Source of the DNA: Bradyrhizobium sp. BR13661
GTDB lineage: Bacteria; Pseudomonadota; Alphaproteobacteria; Rhizobiales; Xanthobacteraceae
Direction: 5' to 3'
Assembly: GCF_029892425.1 (NCBI RefSeq)
Contig: NZ_JARXWB010000042.1
Coordinates: 1 to 64,000 of the forward strand
DNA length: 64,000 nucleotides
Shown piece by piece: positions 34,712 through 45,000 of the stretch. Each line of letters opens with the position of its first letter. Positions within the stretch are counted from its first letter, which is position 1. Under the pieces are notes generated by a model. The model saw only the letters and a list, made by a program, of their open reading frames with translations. It made no database searches and was not told where the DNA came from. A program made the translations under genes and the position numbers.

Positions 34712-36757
34712 ATGAGCCAGCATCCTGCCTTGGCTTACCTGCCCAATTCCGAGAAGGGCAAGATCGTCACGGCGGCTGAGGCCGTCATGCTGATCCGCGA
34801 CGGCGACACGGTCGCGACCGGCGGCTTCGTCGGCATTGGCTTTGCCGAGGAGATCGCGATCGCGCTGGAGGAACTGTATCTCTCCAACGAAAGCGATGCG
34901 CCCTACACGCAGGGCAAGCCGCGCAATCTGACGCTGGTCTATGCCGCGGGCCAGGGCGACGGCAAGCATAAGGGCCTCAATCATTTCGCACATGAGGGCC
35001 TCGTCCGCCGCGTGATCGGCGGGCATTGGGGCCTTGCGCCCAAGCTTCAGCAGCTCGCGATCGCGAACCAGATCGAGGCCTATAATCTGCCGCAGGGCGT
35101 GATCACGCATCTGTTTCGCGACATCGCGGCACACCGGCCGGGCCATATCACCCGTGTCGGCATGGGCACCTTCGTCGATCCCAGGCATGGCGGCGGCAAG
35201 CTGAACGCGCGCACCACCGAGGACATGGTGGAACTGATCACGCTGCGCGGCGAGGAGTGCCTGCTGTATCGGACGTTCCCGATCGATGTCGGCATCATCC
35301 GCGCCACCACTGGCGATCCCGACGGCAATTTGACCATGGAGAAGGAAGCGCTGACGCTGGAGGCGCTGGCAATTGCCATGGCCGCGCATAATTCCGGCGG
35401 CATCGTCATCGCCCAGGTCGAACGTGTCGCCGAGAGCGGCAGCCTCAACCCGCGTCAGGTCAAGATCCCCGGCGTGCTCGTCGATTGCGTCGTCGTGGCC
35501 AAGCCGGAGCATCACTGGCAGACGTTTGGCACGCAATATAGCCCTGCCTATTCCAGCGAGATCCGTGTGCGCACGGCCTCGCTGCCGGTGATGCCGCTGA
35601 GCGAGCGCAAGATCATCGCCCGCCGCGCTGCCTTCGAGCTGAAGGCCAACAGCGTCGTCAATCTCGGCATCGGCATGCCCGAGGGGATCGCTTCTGTTGC
35701 CAATGAAGAGCGCATCATCGACTTGATCACGCTGACCGCCGAGCCCGGCGTGATCGGCGGCATTCCCGCAAGCGGCATCGATTTCGGCGCGGCGATCAAC
35801 ACCCAGGCGGTGATCGACCAGCCCTATCAGTTCGACTTCTATGACGGCGGCGGGCTGGATGCCGCCTTCCTCGGGCTTGCGCAGGTCGATCGCACCGGCA
35901 ATCTCAATGTCAGCAAGTTCGGGCCGAAGCTTGCCGGCGCCGGCGGCTTCATCAACATCAGCCAAAACGCCAAGGAGGTCGTATTCGTCGGCACTTTTGC
36001 CGCCGGGCGCCAGCGCATCGCGGTCAACGACGGCAAGCTTGCCATTGTCGAGGAAGCGAAGTCGCGCAAGTTCGTCGACAAGGTCGAGCACGTGACTTTC
36101 AGCGGGCCGTTCGCCGCCAAGCGCGGGCAGCGCGTGCTCTACGTCACCGAGCGCTGCGTGTTCGCGTTGCGACCCGGCGGGCTCGAACTTACGGAAGTCG
36201 CGCCCGGCATCGACATCGAACGCGACATCCTCAACCTGATGGATTTCAAGCCGCTGATCCCGCGCGAACCGGGCCTGATGGATGCACGCATTTTCCGCGA
36301 CGGCCCCATGGATCTGCGCGAACGGCTGCTGACCATCCCGCTCGACCAGCGCTTCACCTTCGACGAGGAACAGAACCTGTTCTTCGTCAACCTCGAGCGC
36401 TACCCCCTGCGCAGCAAGACCGATATCGAAGAGATCGGGCGGATTGTCGCAACCAGGCTCGGCCCGCTCGGCCGCAAGGTCTACGCCATCGTCAACTATG
36501 ACAACTTCTCGATCCTGCCGGAGCTGCTGGACGATTACTCGGCTATGGTGAGGAGCCTGGTCGACCGCTACTATTCCGGCGTGTCACGCTACACGACCTC
36601 GGGCTTCCTGCGCATCAAGCTCGGCGAGGCGCTGGAGCGGCGCGGCGTCGCGCCGCACATCTTCGAGAGTGCCGAGGAAGCCCGGTCGGACTGGCAGATC
36701 GAAGCGGGTGGCGCGACCGACGGAGCGCGGCTCGCGGCACGGCAGGGTCAAAAATAA
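34712..36757 (+). CDS. Fused acyl-CoA:carboxylate CoA-transferase (YdiF-type)
   Basis: A 681-residue protein with both CoA-transferase halves fused. The alpha half shows DGDTVATGGFVGIGFAEEI and GHWGLAPKLQQLAIANQIEAYNLPQGVITHLFRD. The beta half has NLGIGMPEGIASVANEE and the active-site region LTAEPGVIGGIPASG, with the catalytic glutamate in TAEPG. The family swaps CoA between acetyl-, acetoacetyl- or propionyl-CoA and free acids. About 70 C-terminal residues beyond the core carry SVDRYYSG-like sequence not needed for catalysis. Of two ATGs I used 34712, with GGGAGGG seven bases ahead. It is flanked by a symporter and a Liv-type importer. Confidence 0.88.
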   Translation: MSQHPALAYLPNSEKGKIVTAAEAVMLIRDGDTVATGGFVGIGFAEEIAIALEELYLSNESDAPYTQGKPRNLTLVYAAGQGDGKHKGLNHFAHEGLVRRVIGGHWGLAPKLQQLAIANQIEAYNLPQGVITHLFRDIAAHRPGHITRVGMGTFVDPRHGGGKLNARTTEDMVELITLRGEECLLYRTFPIDVGIIRATTGDPDGNLTMEKEALTLEALAIAMAAHNSGGIVIAQVERVAESGSLNPRQVKIPGVLVDCVVVAKPEHHWQTFGTQYSPAYSSEIRVRTASLPVMPLSERKIIARRAAFELKANSVVNLGIGMPEGIASVANEERIIDLITLTAEPGVIGGIPASGIDFGAAINTQAVIDQPYQFDFYDGGGLDAAFLGLAQVDRTGNLNVSKFGPKLAGAGGFINISQNAKEVVFVGTFAAGRQRIAVNDGKLAIVEEAKSRKFVDKVEHVTFSGPFAAKRGQRVLYVTERCVFALRPGGLELTEVAPGIDIERDILNLMDFKPLIPREPGLMDARIFRDGPMDLRERLLTIPLDQRFTFDEEQNLFFVNLERYPLRSKTDIEEIGRIVATRLGPLGRKVYAIVNYDNFSILPELLDDYSAMVRSLVDRYYSGVSRYTTSGFLRIKLGEALERRGVAPHIFESAEEARSDWQIEAGGATDGARLAARQGQK

Positions 36758-36861
36758 TGCAGAGCGTGCTGGCAGCGATCTCGGCCGTAAGGTCGAATTG
36801 CAATGTTCATCAAGCTATGCAAATCGCTGTTGCCCAATAAATTTAGACAGGAGGGACCATC

Positions 36862-38046
36862 GTGCGTCGATCACTCATCATAACAACAACCATTCTCGCC
36901 ATGGCCGCGGTGACCTCCGCGCGCGCCGACGACCTCAAGATCGGATTGATCTACGGCAAGACCGGTCCGCTCGAGGCCTATGCCAAGCAGACCGAGACCG
37001 GCCTGCAGATGGGCTTCGAATACGCCACCAAGGGCACCATGACGCTCGACGGGCGCAAGATCGTCATCGTCACCAAGGACGACCAGGGCAAGCCGGACCT
37101 TGCCAAGGCCGCGCTTGCCGAAGCCTATCAGGACGACAAGGTCGACATCGCTGTCGGCACGACCTCATCGGCTGCGGCGTTGGCGATTCTTCCGGTGGCC
37201 GAGGAAAACAAGAAGATCCTGATCGTCGAGCCGGCGGCCGCGGACCAGATTACCGGCGAGAAGTGGAATCGCTACATCTTCCGCACGGGGCGCAATTCGT
37301 CGCAGGATGCGATCTCGAACGCGGTCGCGATCGGCAAGCAGGGCGTGACTGTCGCCACGCTGGCGCAGGACAACGCCTTCGGCCGCGACGGCGTCGCCGC
37401 TTTCAGAGAGGCGCTTGCCAAGACGGGTGCGACGCTCGCGACCGAGGAATACGCACCCGCCAACACGACCGACTTCACCGCCATCGGGCAACGCCTGTTC
37501 GACGCGCTGAAGGACAAGCCGGGCCGCAAGATCATCTGGATGATCTGGGCCGGCGCCGGCAACCCGCCGTCCAAGCTCCAGGACATGGATCCGAAGCGCT
37601 ACGGCATCGAGCTCTCGACCGGCGGCAACATCCTGCCGGCGCTCGCCGCCTATAAGGGCCTGCCGGGCATGGAAGGCGCGACCTATTACTACTACGACAT
37701 CCCCAAGAACCCGGTGAACGACTGGCTCGTCGCCGAGCACCAGAAGCGCTTCAAGGCGCCGCCGGATTTCTTCACCGCCGGCGGCTTTGCGGCCGCGATG
37801 TCCGTCGTCGCCGCCGTCACCAAGGCGAAGTCGACCGACACCGAGAAGCTTATCACGGCGATGGAAGGCATGGAGTTCGACACGCCGAAGGGCAAGATGG
37901 TGTTCCGGAAGGAAGACCATCAGGCGCTGCAGAGCATGTATCACTTCAAGGTCAAGGTCGATCCGAACGTCGCCTGGGCCGTGCTCGAGCCGGTGCGCGA
38001 GCTGAAGATCGAGGACATGGACGTTCCGATCAAGAACAAGCGTTGA
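36862..38046 (+). CDS. Branched-chain amino-acid type ABC transporter substrate-binding protein (LivK-like)
   Basis: A 394-residue periplasmic binding protein. A signal peptide spans residues 1-22 (MRRSLIITTTILAMAAVTSARA). The mature protein begins DDLKIGLIYGKTGPLEAYAKQTETGLQMGFEYATKG, then has DDQGKPDLAKAALAEAYQDDKVDIAVGTTSSAAALAILPVAEENKKILIVEPAAAD. It starts with GTG, after a textbook AGGAGGG. It is the binding component of the LivGFHM genes downstream, from which it is separated by a palindromic repeat. The ligand may be an acid or amide rather than an amino acid, given its CoA-transferase neighbour. Confidence 0.92.
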   Translation: MRRSLIITTTILAMAAVTSARADDLKIGLIYGKTGPLEAYAKQTETGLQMGFEYATKGTMTLDGRKIVIVTKDDQGKPDLAKAALAEAYQDDKVDIAVGTTSSAAALAILPVAEENKKILIVEPAAADQITGEKWNRYIFRTGRNSSQDAISNAVAIGKQGVTVATLAQDNAFGRDGVAAFREALAKTGATLATEEYAPANTTDFTAIGQRLFDALKDKPGRKIIWMIWAGAGNPPSKLQDMDPKRYGIELSTGGNILPALAAYKGLPGMEGATYYYYDIPKNPVNDWLVAEHQKRFKAPPDFFTAGGFAAAMSVVAAVTKAKSTDTEKLITAMEGMEFDTPKGKMVFRKEDHQALQSMYHFKVKVDPNVAWAVLEPVRELKIEDMDVPIKNKR

Positions 38047-38060
38047 TCTTTCTTTCTTCA

Positions 38061-38187
38061 CCTCTCCCGCTCTTGTCCGCCGAAGCTTTGGCGAAGGCGG
38101 GAGAGGCCGGTAGAGGGCTCTCACCTCTTGGGGTTCTCGCCCGCGGAGATACCCTCTCCCCTACCCTCCCCCGCAAGCGGGGGAGGG
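38061..38187. repeat. Gene-tail palindromic repeat with two hairpins
   Basis: CCTCTCCCGC (38061-38070) pairs with GCGGGAGAGG (38097-38106). CCCTCCCCCGC (38164-38174) pairs with GCGGGGGAGGG (38177-38187). The element lies between the binding-protein gene and livG. Such hairpins often leave the 5' gene of an operon with more mRNA than the downstream genes. Confidence 0.75.
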
Positions 38188-38235
38188 GCGCAGCGGTGCT
38201 AGCCGTCACACTCATCTCACCCATCGCAGACCCCA

Positions 38236-39012
38236 ATGACGCTCTCTCTCGAAACCCGCGACCTCACCATCCGCTTCGGCGGGCATGTCGCCGTCAACAA
38301 GGTCAGCTGCACGTTCCGCCCGGGTGAGCTCACCGCCATCGTCGGGCCGAACGGCGCCGGCAAGACCACCTATTTCAACCTGATCTCGGGCCAGTTGCGT
38401 GCATCGAGCGGCAGCATCCTGTTTGACGGCACCGACATCACCCAGCATTCCGCACCACTGCGGACCCGTGCGGGTCTCGGGCGCGCGTTCCAGCTCACCA
38501 ATTTGTTTCCCAATCTCACGGTGGAAGAAAACGTCCGCCTCGCGGTGCAGGCAGCCGATGGCACCCATTACGACATGCTGCGGCCCTGGATGGTCCGCCG
38601 CGATCTGATCGCGCGCGCCGACGCCATCCTCGACCAGGTCGCGCTCGGCAACCGCCGCGGTGTCGCCGCGACGGCGCTGTCGCATGGCGACCAGCGCAAG
38701 CTCGAGGTCGCGCTGATGATCGCGCTGGAGCCAAAAGTCTTCATGTTCGACGAGCCGACCGCCGGCATGAGCATCGACGAGGTGCCGGTCGTGCTGAATC
38801 TCATCGCCCAGCTCAAGCAGGACAAGAGCAAGATCATCCTGCTCGTCGAGCACAAGATGGACGTGGTGCGCTCGCTCGCCGACCGCATCATCGTGCTGCA
38901 CAACGGCCAGCTCGTCGCCGACGGCCTACCTGCCGAGGTGATCGCCTCGCCGATCGTGCAGGAAGCCTATCTCGGCGTCGCACCCAAGAACGCTGCAGGG
39001 AGCGCGGCATGA
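38236..39012 (+). CDS. livG: Branched-chain amino-acid type ABC transporter ATPase LivG
   Basis: A 258-residue ATPase. Walker A is VGPNGAGKTTYFNLISG, the signature LSHGDQRKLEVAL, Walker B VFMFDEPTAGM and the H-loop LVEHKMD. The insert with TRAGLGRAFQLTNLFPNLTVEENVRLAVQA is typical of LivG. The stop overlaps the start of livF by four bases. It works with LivF, LivH and LivM as an importer fed by the binding protein at 36862-38046. Confidence 0.93.
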   Translation: MTLSLETRDLTIRFGGHVAVNKVSCTFRPGELTAIVGPNGAGKTTYFNLISGQLRASSGSILFDGTDITQHSAPLRTRAGLGRAFQLTNLFPNLTVEENVRLAVQAADGTHYDMLRPWMVRRDLIARADAILDQVALGNRRGVAATALSHGDQRKLEVALMIALEPKVFMFDEPTAGMSIDEVPVVLNLIAQLKQDKSKIILLVEHKMDVVRSLADRIIVLHNGQLVADGLPAEVIASPIVQEAYLGVAPKNAAGSAA

Positions 39013-39731
39013 GCGAGCTTCTCAATCTCTCCGGCGTGCACACCCATATCGGGCGCTATCACATCCTGCAGGGCATCGACCTCGCGGTGCCGCAGGGACA
39101 AGTGACGATGCTGCTCGGGCGCAACGGCGCCGGAAAGACCACGACGCTGCGCACCATCATGGGGCTGTGGCAAGCCTCCTCGGGCGAGATCACGCTCAGT
39201 GGCGAGCGCATCGAGAGCCGCGCCACGCCCGACATCGCGCGGCTCGGCGTCGGCTATGTGCCGGAGAGCATGGCGGTGTTCTCCGATCTCACGGTGAAGG
39301 AAAATCTCATCCTCGCCGCGCGCGACGCGGCAATGGATGACAAGCAGCTGGAATGGATTTTCGGCTTCTTCCCGGCGCTGCGCCGGTTCTGGCTGTCGCG
39401 CGCGGGCAGTCTCTCGGGTGGGCAGAAGCAGATGCTGTCGATCGCGCGCGCCATCATCGAGCCGCGCAAGCTGCTGCTGATCGACGAGCCGACCAAGGGC
39501 CTCGCGCCCGCGATCGTGATGGCGCTGATCGAGTGCCTGAAGGAGATCAAGCGCAAGGGCGCGACCATTCTCCTGGTCGAACAGAATTTCTTTGCCGCCC
39601 GCGAGCTCGGCGACAGCGTGCTGGTGATGGACAACGGCACCATCGTCCATCGCGGCGAGATGGCGGCCTTGGCCTCCGACGTGCCGCTGCAGGAGCGGCT
39701 GCTGGGCCTGAGCCTGGAGGCGCATCAATGA
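39009..39731 (+). CDS. livF: Branched-chain amino-acid type ABC transporter ATPase LivF
   Basis: A 240-residue ATPase. Walker A is LGRNGAGKTTTLRTIMG, the signature LSGGQKQMLSIAR and Walker B LLLIDEPTKGLAP, which is typical of LivF. Its ATG overlaps the livG stop and its own stop overlaps the livH start. Pairs with LivG as the heterodimeric ATPase. Confidence 0.93.
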   Translation: MSELLNLSGVHTHIGRYHILQGIDLAVPQGQVTMLLGRNGAGKTTTLRTIMGLWQASSGEITLSGERIESRATPDIARLGVGYVPESMAVFSDLTVKENLILAARDAAMDDKQLEWIFGFFPALRRFWLSRAGSLSGGQKQMLSIARAIIEPRKLLLIDEPTKGLAPAIVMALIECLKEIKRKGATILLVEQNFFAARELGDSVLVMDNGTIVHRGEMAALASDVPLQERLLGLSLEAHQ

Positions 39732-40738
39732 CGGACCTCGCCGCATCGGATCCGCTGCCGAAGCCGAAGCGCGACCTCGCGCCGGTCCTGCTGCCGATCG
39801 CGCTCGCGCTCGTCATGATCCCGCTGGTCGGCTCACCCTCGACCTGGCTGACGCTGACGGCCGCGAGCCTCGCCATGGGCATGATAATCTTCATCATGGC
39901 ATCCGGGCTGACGCTGGTGTTCGGCCTGATGGACGTGCTGAATTTCGGCCACGGCGCCTTCATCGCGGTCGGCGCCTATGTCGCAACGCTGGTGTTCGCG
40001 CCGTTCGCGGCCTCCGTGCAGGCCGATTCGCTCTGGATCAACCTTGCAGTGCTGGCGCCGGCGGCGCTGCTCTCGATGGCCGTCTCCGGCGCGCTCGGCC
40101 TGGTCGTCGAGCGCGTGCTGATCCTGCCCGTCTACGGCCAGCACCTGAAGCAGATCCTGATGACGACCGGCGGGCTGATCGTGGCGGAGCAGACGCTCTA
40201 TGCGCTGTGGGGACCGCAGATCATCCCGATGCCGCTGCCATCATCGCTGCGCGGCTCCTTCATCTTCGGCGACGTCGCGATCGCAAAGTACCGCGTGCTG
40301 GCGACGCTGATCGGGCTTGCGGTCTTCGTCGCGATCCAGCTCGTGCTCAACCGCACCAAGCTCGGCCTCTTGATCCGCGCCGGCGTCGAGAACCGCGAGA
40401 TGGTCGAGGCGCTCGGCTATCGCATCCGGCGGCTGTTCCTCGGCGTGTTCATGACGGGGTCGGCGCTGGCCGGCCTCGGCGGCGTGATGTGGGCGCTGTA
40501 TCGCGAGCAGGTCCATGCCTCCATGAGCGACGAGCTCACGGTGTTGATCTTCGTCGTGGTCATCATCGGCGGCCTCGGCTCGATCGGCGGCTGCTTCATC
40601 GGCGCGATCCTGGTGGCGATGGTCGCCAATTACGGCGGCTTCCTGGTGCCGAAACTCGCTCTCGTTTCCAACATCCTGCTGATGGTCGCCATTCTGATGT
40701 GGCGGCCGCGCGGCCTCTATGCGGTGACCAGCCGATGA
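39728..40738 (+). CDS. livH: Branched-chain amino-acid type ABC transporter permease LivH
   Basis: A 336-residue membrane protein with about eight helices. It has the LivH hallmarks ASGLTLVFGLMDVLNFGHGAFIAVGAY near the N-terminus and GAILVAMVANYGGFLVPKLALVSNILLMVAILMWRPRGLY at the end. The EAA-type coupling stretch is ENREMVEALGYRIRRLFLGVF. The ATG at 39728 overlaps the livF stop (ATGA), which fixes the start even though the frame is open further back. Confidence 0.92.
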   Translation: MTDLAASDPLPKPKRDLAPVLLPIALALVMIPLVGSPSTWLTLTAASLAMGMIIFIMASGLTLVFGLMDVLNFGHGAFIAVGAYVATLVFAPFAASVQADSLWINLAVLAPAALLSMAVSGALGLVVERVLILPVYGQHLKQILMTTGGLIVAEQTLYALWGPQIIPMPLPSSLRGSFIFGDVAIAKYRVLATLIGLAVFVAIQLVLNRTKLGLLIRAGVENREMVEALGYRIRRLFLGVFMTGSALAGLGGVMWALYREQVHASMSDELTVLIFVVVIIGGLGSIGGCFIGAILVAMVANYGGFLVPKLALVSNILLMVAILMWRPRGLYAVTSR

Positions 40739-41820
40739 TGATTTTGTCAGGCGATCCGCCGCGCAGCCGCGTGCTCACGCTTCTTCTCGTCGTCATCATC
40801 CTGGCGCTGGCGGCAACGCCGTTCCTGTTCCCGGGCGCCAAGGCGCTGAACGTCGCGGCCAAGATCTGCGTGTTTGCCGCGCTGGTGGCATCCTACGATC
40901 TGCTGCTCGGCTATACCGGCACGGTGTCGTTCGCGCACACCATGTTCTACGGCATCGGCAGCTACGCAATTGCGATCGCGCTGTACGGCATGGGACCGAA
41001 CTGGGCCGCGGTCGCTTCAGGCATCGTCGTCGGCCTGCCGCTCGCCGCGCTGCTGGCGCTCGCCATCGGTCTGTTCTCGCTGCGGGTGGCGGCGATCTTC
41101 TTTGCGATGATCACGCTCGCTGTCGCCTCCGCCTTCCAGGTGTTGGCCTCGCAGCTCTCCTGGCTCACCGGCGGCGAAGATGGGCGCAGCTTTCAGCTGC
41201 CCGAGCTGCTGCGCCCCGGCACGGTGCTGATCTCCAAAAGCCTGTTCGGCTTCGAGATCAACGGCCGCATCCTGACCTTCTATCTGGTGTTCGCGGTCTC
41301 GGCCCTGATGATCCTCGCGCTGCTGCGCGTGGTGAACTCGCCGTTCGGCCGCGTGCTGCAGGCGATCCGCGAGAACCGCTTTCGCGCCGAGGCGCTCGGC
41401 TTCCGCACCGTGTTTCATCTCACCTACGCCAACTGCCTCGCGGCCCTGGTCGCCGCCAGCGCCGGCATTCTCAATGCGCTGTGGCTGCGCTATGCGGGAC
41501 CGGACACCTCGCTCAGCTTCTCCATCATGCTGGACATCCTGCTGATGGTCGTGATCGGCGGCATGGGCACGATCTACGGCGCGATCATCGGCGCCACGAT
41601 CTTCATCCTCGCCCAGAACTATCTGCAGTCGCTGATGGGCGTCGCCTCGAAAGCGGCGAGCGAGGCGGGTCTGCCGCTGCTGCCGGGGCTGCTGCATCCC
41701 GATCGCTGGCTGCTCTGGCTCGGGCTGCTGTTCATCGCCAGCGTTTATTTCTTCCCGACCGGTGTGGTTGGGCGGCTGCGCAACGGCCGTGGCGAGAAGA
41801 GCGCCGGCACCTCGCATTAA
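40735..41820 (+). CDS. livM: Branched-chain amino-acid type ABC transporter permease LivM
   Basis: A 361-residue permease with about eight to ten helices. It has VASYDLLLGYTGTVSFAHTMFYGIGSYAIAIAL at the start, the coupling loop LQAIRENRFRAEALGFRTVFH and GGMGTIYGAIIGATIFI near the end. Two successive ATG codons overlap the livH stop at 40735-40738; I used the first. It completes the set of five transport genes and is the last gene of the operon. The following 180 bases contain GC-rich hairpins (gcgcgc-type) that could terminate transcription. Confidence 0.92.
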   Translation: MMILSGDPPRSRVLTLLLVVIILALAATPFLFPGAKALNVAAKICVFAALVASYDLLLGYTGTVSFAHTMFYGIGSYAIAIALYGMGPNWAAVASGIVVGLPLAALLALAIGLFSLRVAAIFFAMITLAVASAFQVLASQLSWLTGGEDGRSFQLPELLRPGTVLISKSLFGFEINGRILTFYLVFAVSALMILALLRVVNSPFGRVLQAIRENRFRAEALGFRTVFHLTYANCLAALVAASAGILNALWLRYAGPDTSLSFSIMLDILLMVVIGGMGTIYGAIIGATIFILAQNYLQSLMGVASKAASEAGLPLLPGLLHPDRWLLWLGLLFIASVYFFPTGVVGRLRNGRGEKSAGTSH

Positions 41821-42003
41821 GCGTCCATTAACGATGCAGCGCAGCGCGCGTTCCACGCCGCGCGCAACCAACGCGTGACGCGCGGCGCTCCCGCGTTGCT
41901 GGATATCCATACTATTGCGCAACTGGTTTAAGCCATGGGTAACCGGCTTTCCTAAGCATTGCGCCATCTGTCCGTAGTATTTCTCATCCTCCAGGGGAGT
42001 GGG

Positions 42004-45000
42004 ATGCGCCAGGTTTTTGCTCGGATGGCAGCTGCGATGGTCCTGGCCGCGAAAGGCGGCCGGGACGCGGCCATGCGGCGGGGCCCGGTGCTGTGGTTGA
42101 CGCTCTCGGGCGCCTTGCTGGTCGCCGGCATTTTTGCCGTGACTGCAATGGCCGTCAGCGAGTTTCGCGAGCGCACGCTGGCCAACCGCGAGCGCGAGCT
42201 GGAAAACACCGTGCAGCTGATCGCGCGGCACTTCGATCAGCAGTTTGAGGATTCCGACGTCGTCGCCGCCGAATTGATCGGGCAAATGCACCTGCCTGAT
42301 ATCACCTCGCCGCAGATGTTCCGCGAGCGCATGTCGGGGCCTGAGGCCCACCGCATGTTGCGCGGCAAGATCAGCGTGGTCTCCTATCTCGGCGACATCG
42401 CGATCTACGATGCCGACGGCGAGCTGATCGCCTGGTCGCGTGCGCAGCCGCTGCCCAAAATCAACATCGCCTCGCGAGCCTATTTCCAGTCGTTCAAGAC
42501 GAACCCCACGTCCGAGCCGGTGCTGCTGGAGTCCGTGCGCAGCTTCCTGATTGGCAAGTGGACCACGGTCGTCGCACGGCGGCTGAGCCTGCCGGACGGC
42601 ACCTTCGTCGGCGTGCTGGTCCGGCGAATCGATCCCGACAGCTACCAGCGCTATTTCGCCTCGGTCGCGCTGGCCGAGGGAGCCGCGATCACGCTGTTCG
42701 ACCGCGAGGGCATCATGCTGGCGCGCTACCCGCATGTCGAATCGATGATCGGGGCCAACTACAAGAACGCGCCGCTGATGCAGAAGGTACTGACCCGCGG
42801 GGGGCAGCATACGCTCCGCGTCAAGAGCCCGGTCGACGGCACGGAGAAGCTCGGCTCGGCTGTCTCGCTGACTCATTTCCCGCTGGTCATTATGGCCACC
42901 AACACCGTGTCGGCCGCGCTTGCCGACTGGCGGCAGCAGACCGGTTTCATGGTCACCACCGCGACGCTGTCGGCCGCCGTGATCGCGCTGATCCTGTTCC
43001 TGATCATCCGGCAGATCGTCAGGCAGAACCGCGAGGCCCAGCAACGGCTGGAGGCGGAACGGCTGCGGCTCGACACCGCCCTCAACAACATGTCGCAGGG
43101 GCTGATCCTGTACGACGCGGGCGGCTATATCGTCACCTGCAATCGCCGCTACGCCGACATGTTCGGCCTGTCGCACGACGTGATCAAGCCCGGCTGTCAC
43201 ATCCGTGAGGCGATGTATCATCGTCAGGAGCGCGGCGCGTTCGACGGTGACGTCGAGGCGTTTTGCGCCGAGGTCATGAGGGTCGCCGCCGAAGGCACGG
43301 TGTCGACGCTGACTCATCAGCTGGCCAACGGCCGCGCCTTCCAGGTCATCAACACGCCGCTCGTACAGGGCGGATGGGTCGCCACGATCGAGGAGATCAC
43401 CGAGCGCCGCAACCTGGAACAGGAGCGCGACCGCAACTACACCTTCCTGAGCGAGATCATCGACCACATCCCCTCGCAGATCACCGTGAAGGACGCCCGT
43501 ACGCGGCAATATCTGCTGCTCAACGTCGTCGCCGAGCAGCTGTTCGGCCAGTCCCGTCAGGACGTCGTCGGCAAGACCGCCTTCGACATCTTCCCCGAGG
43601 GGGCCGCCGCCCACATCACCGACGACGACAGCATGGCGCTGAAATCGGCCAAGGGATTGTTCAAGGACGAGCACGCCTGGCAGATGCCCGGCATGGGCCT
43701 GCGCTACATTACCTCGACCCGTATCGGCATCAACGACGGCGCCGGCGAGCCGCGCTATCTCATTCATGTCATCGACGACGTCACCGAGCGTCGGCGCGCC
43801 GACGAGAAGATCGCGCATATGGCGCATTACGATGCGCTGACCGACCTGCCGAACCGGACCCTGTTCCGCCAGCAGATCGAACGCGAGCTGGCGAACGTCG
43901 CCGATGGCTGCCAATTCGCCCTGCTCTACATCGACGTCGACGAATTCAAGGGCATCAACGATTCGCTTGGCCACCACGTCGGCGACGAGCTGCTGAAAGC
44001 GATCGCGGGGCGCATCCGCGCCTGCCTCAAGCCGGGTGACCTGATCGCGCGCCTCGGCGGCGACGAGTTTGCCGTGATCCAGACCAAGATCGAATCGTCC
44101 ACCGACGTGCTGGCCTTCGTGACGCGGATCCATGAAGCGATCCGCCGCCCCTATCACTGCCTCGGCCACCAGCTCTCCACCGACGCCAGCATCGGCATCG
44201 CGCTGGCGCCGCAGGACGGCGCCGATCTCGACCAGCTCATCAAGAACGCCGACCTCGCGATGTACGGCGCCAAGGCGGAAGGACGACGGACCTATCGCTT
44301 CTTCGTGCCGGAGATGGATGCGAGCGCCAAGGCCCGTCTCAGCCTGGAGCAGGATCTGCGTCAGGCGCTGGTCAATGGCGGTTTCGAGATCCACTACCAG
44401 CCGCTGGTCAATCTGCACTCGGGCGAAGTCTCCGGCTGCGAGGCGCTGCTGCGCTGGCGCCATCCCGAACGCGGCATGGTGTCACCGGTCGAATTCATTC
44501 CGATTGCCGAGGACACCGGCCTGATCAATGAGCTCGGCGACTGGGTGCTGCGCACGGCCTGCAACGAGGCCGCGACCTGGCCCGCCCATGTGCGCCTTGC
44601 CGTCAACGTCTCGCCGGTGCAGCTCAAATGCGACACGCTGGCGCTGCGAATCGCGGGCGCGCTGGCCGCCTCCGGCCTCGCGCCGCACCGGCTCGAGCTC
44701 GAGATCACCGAGGCCGTGCTGATCCGCGACGACGAGGCGGCGCTCTCGATCCTGCACCAGCTCCGCTCGATCGGTGTGCGCATTGCGCTCGACGATTTCG
44801 GCACCGGCTATTCCTCCTTGAGCTATCTGAAACGCTTCCCGTTCGACAAGATCAAGATCGACCGCTGTTTCGTCGCCGACATCGCCGAAACCAGCGAGTC
44901 ACCCGTGATCGTGCAGGCGGTGGTGAACATCGCCTCCGCCAGCAACATGACGACCGTTGCCGAGGGCGTCGAGACCGAAGCCCAGCGCGAAATGTTGCGC

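Noticed and set aside
34604..36861. Further sigma-54 promoters before the CoA-transferase or the LivK-like gene
   Set aside because: No GG-N10-GC with adequate flanks was found in either gap; only the symporter has one.
41017..44463. Reverse open frame of 1148 codons
   Set aside because: It spans livM and the GGDEF/EAL gene antisense and is rich in His, Gln, Arg and Asp runs, as shadows are. No family motif is seen.
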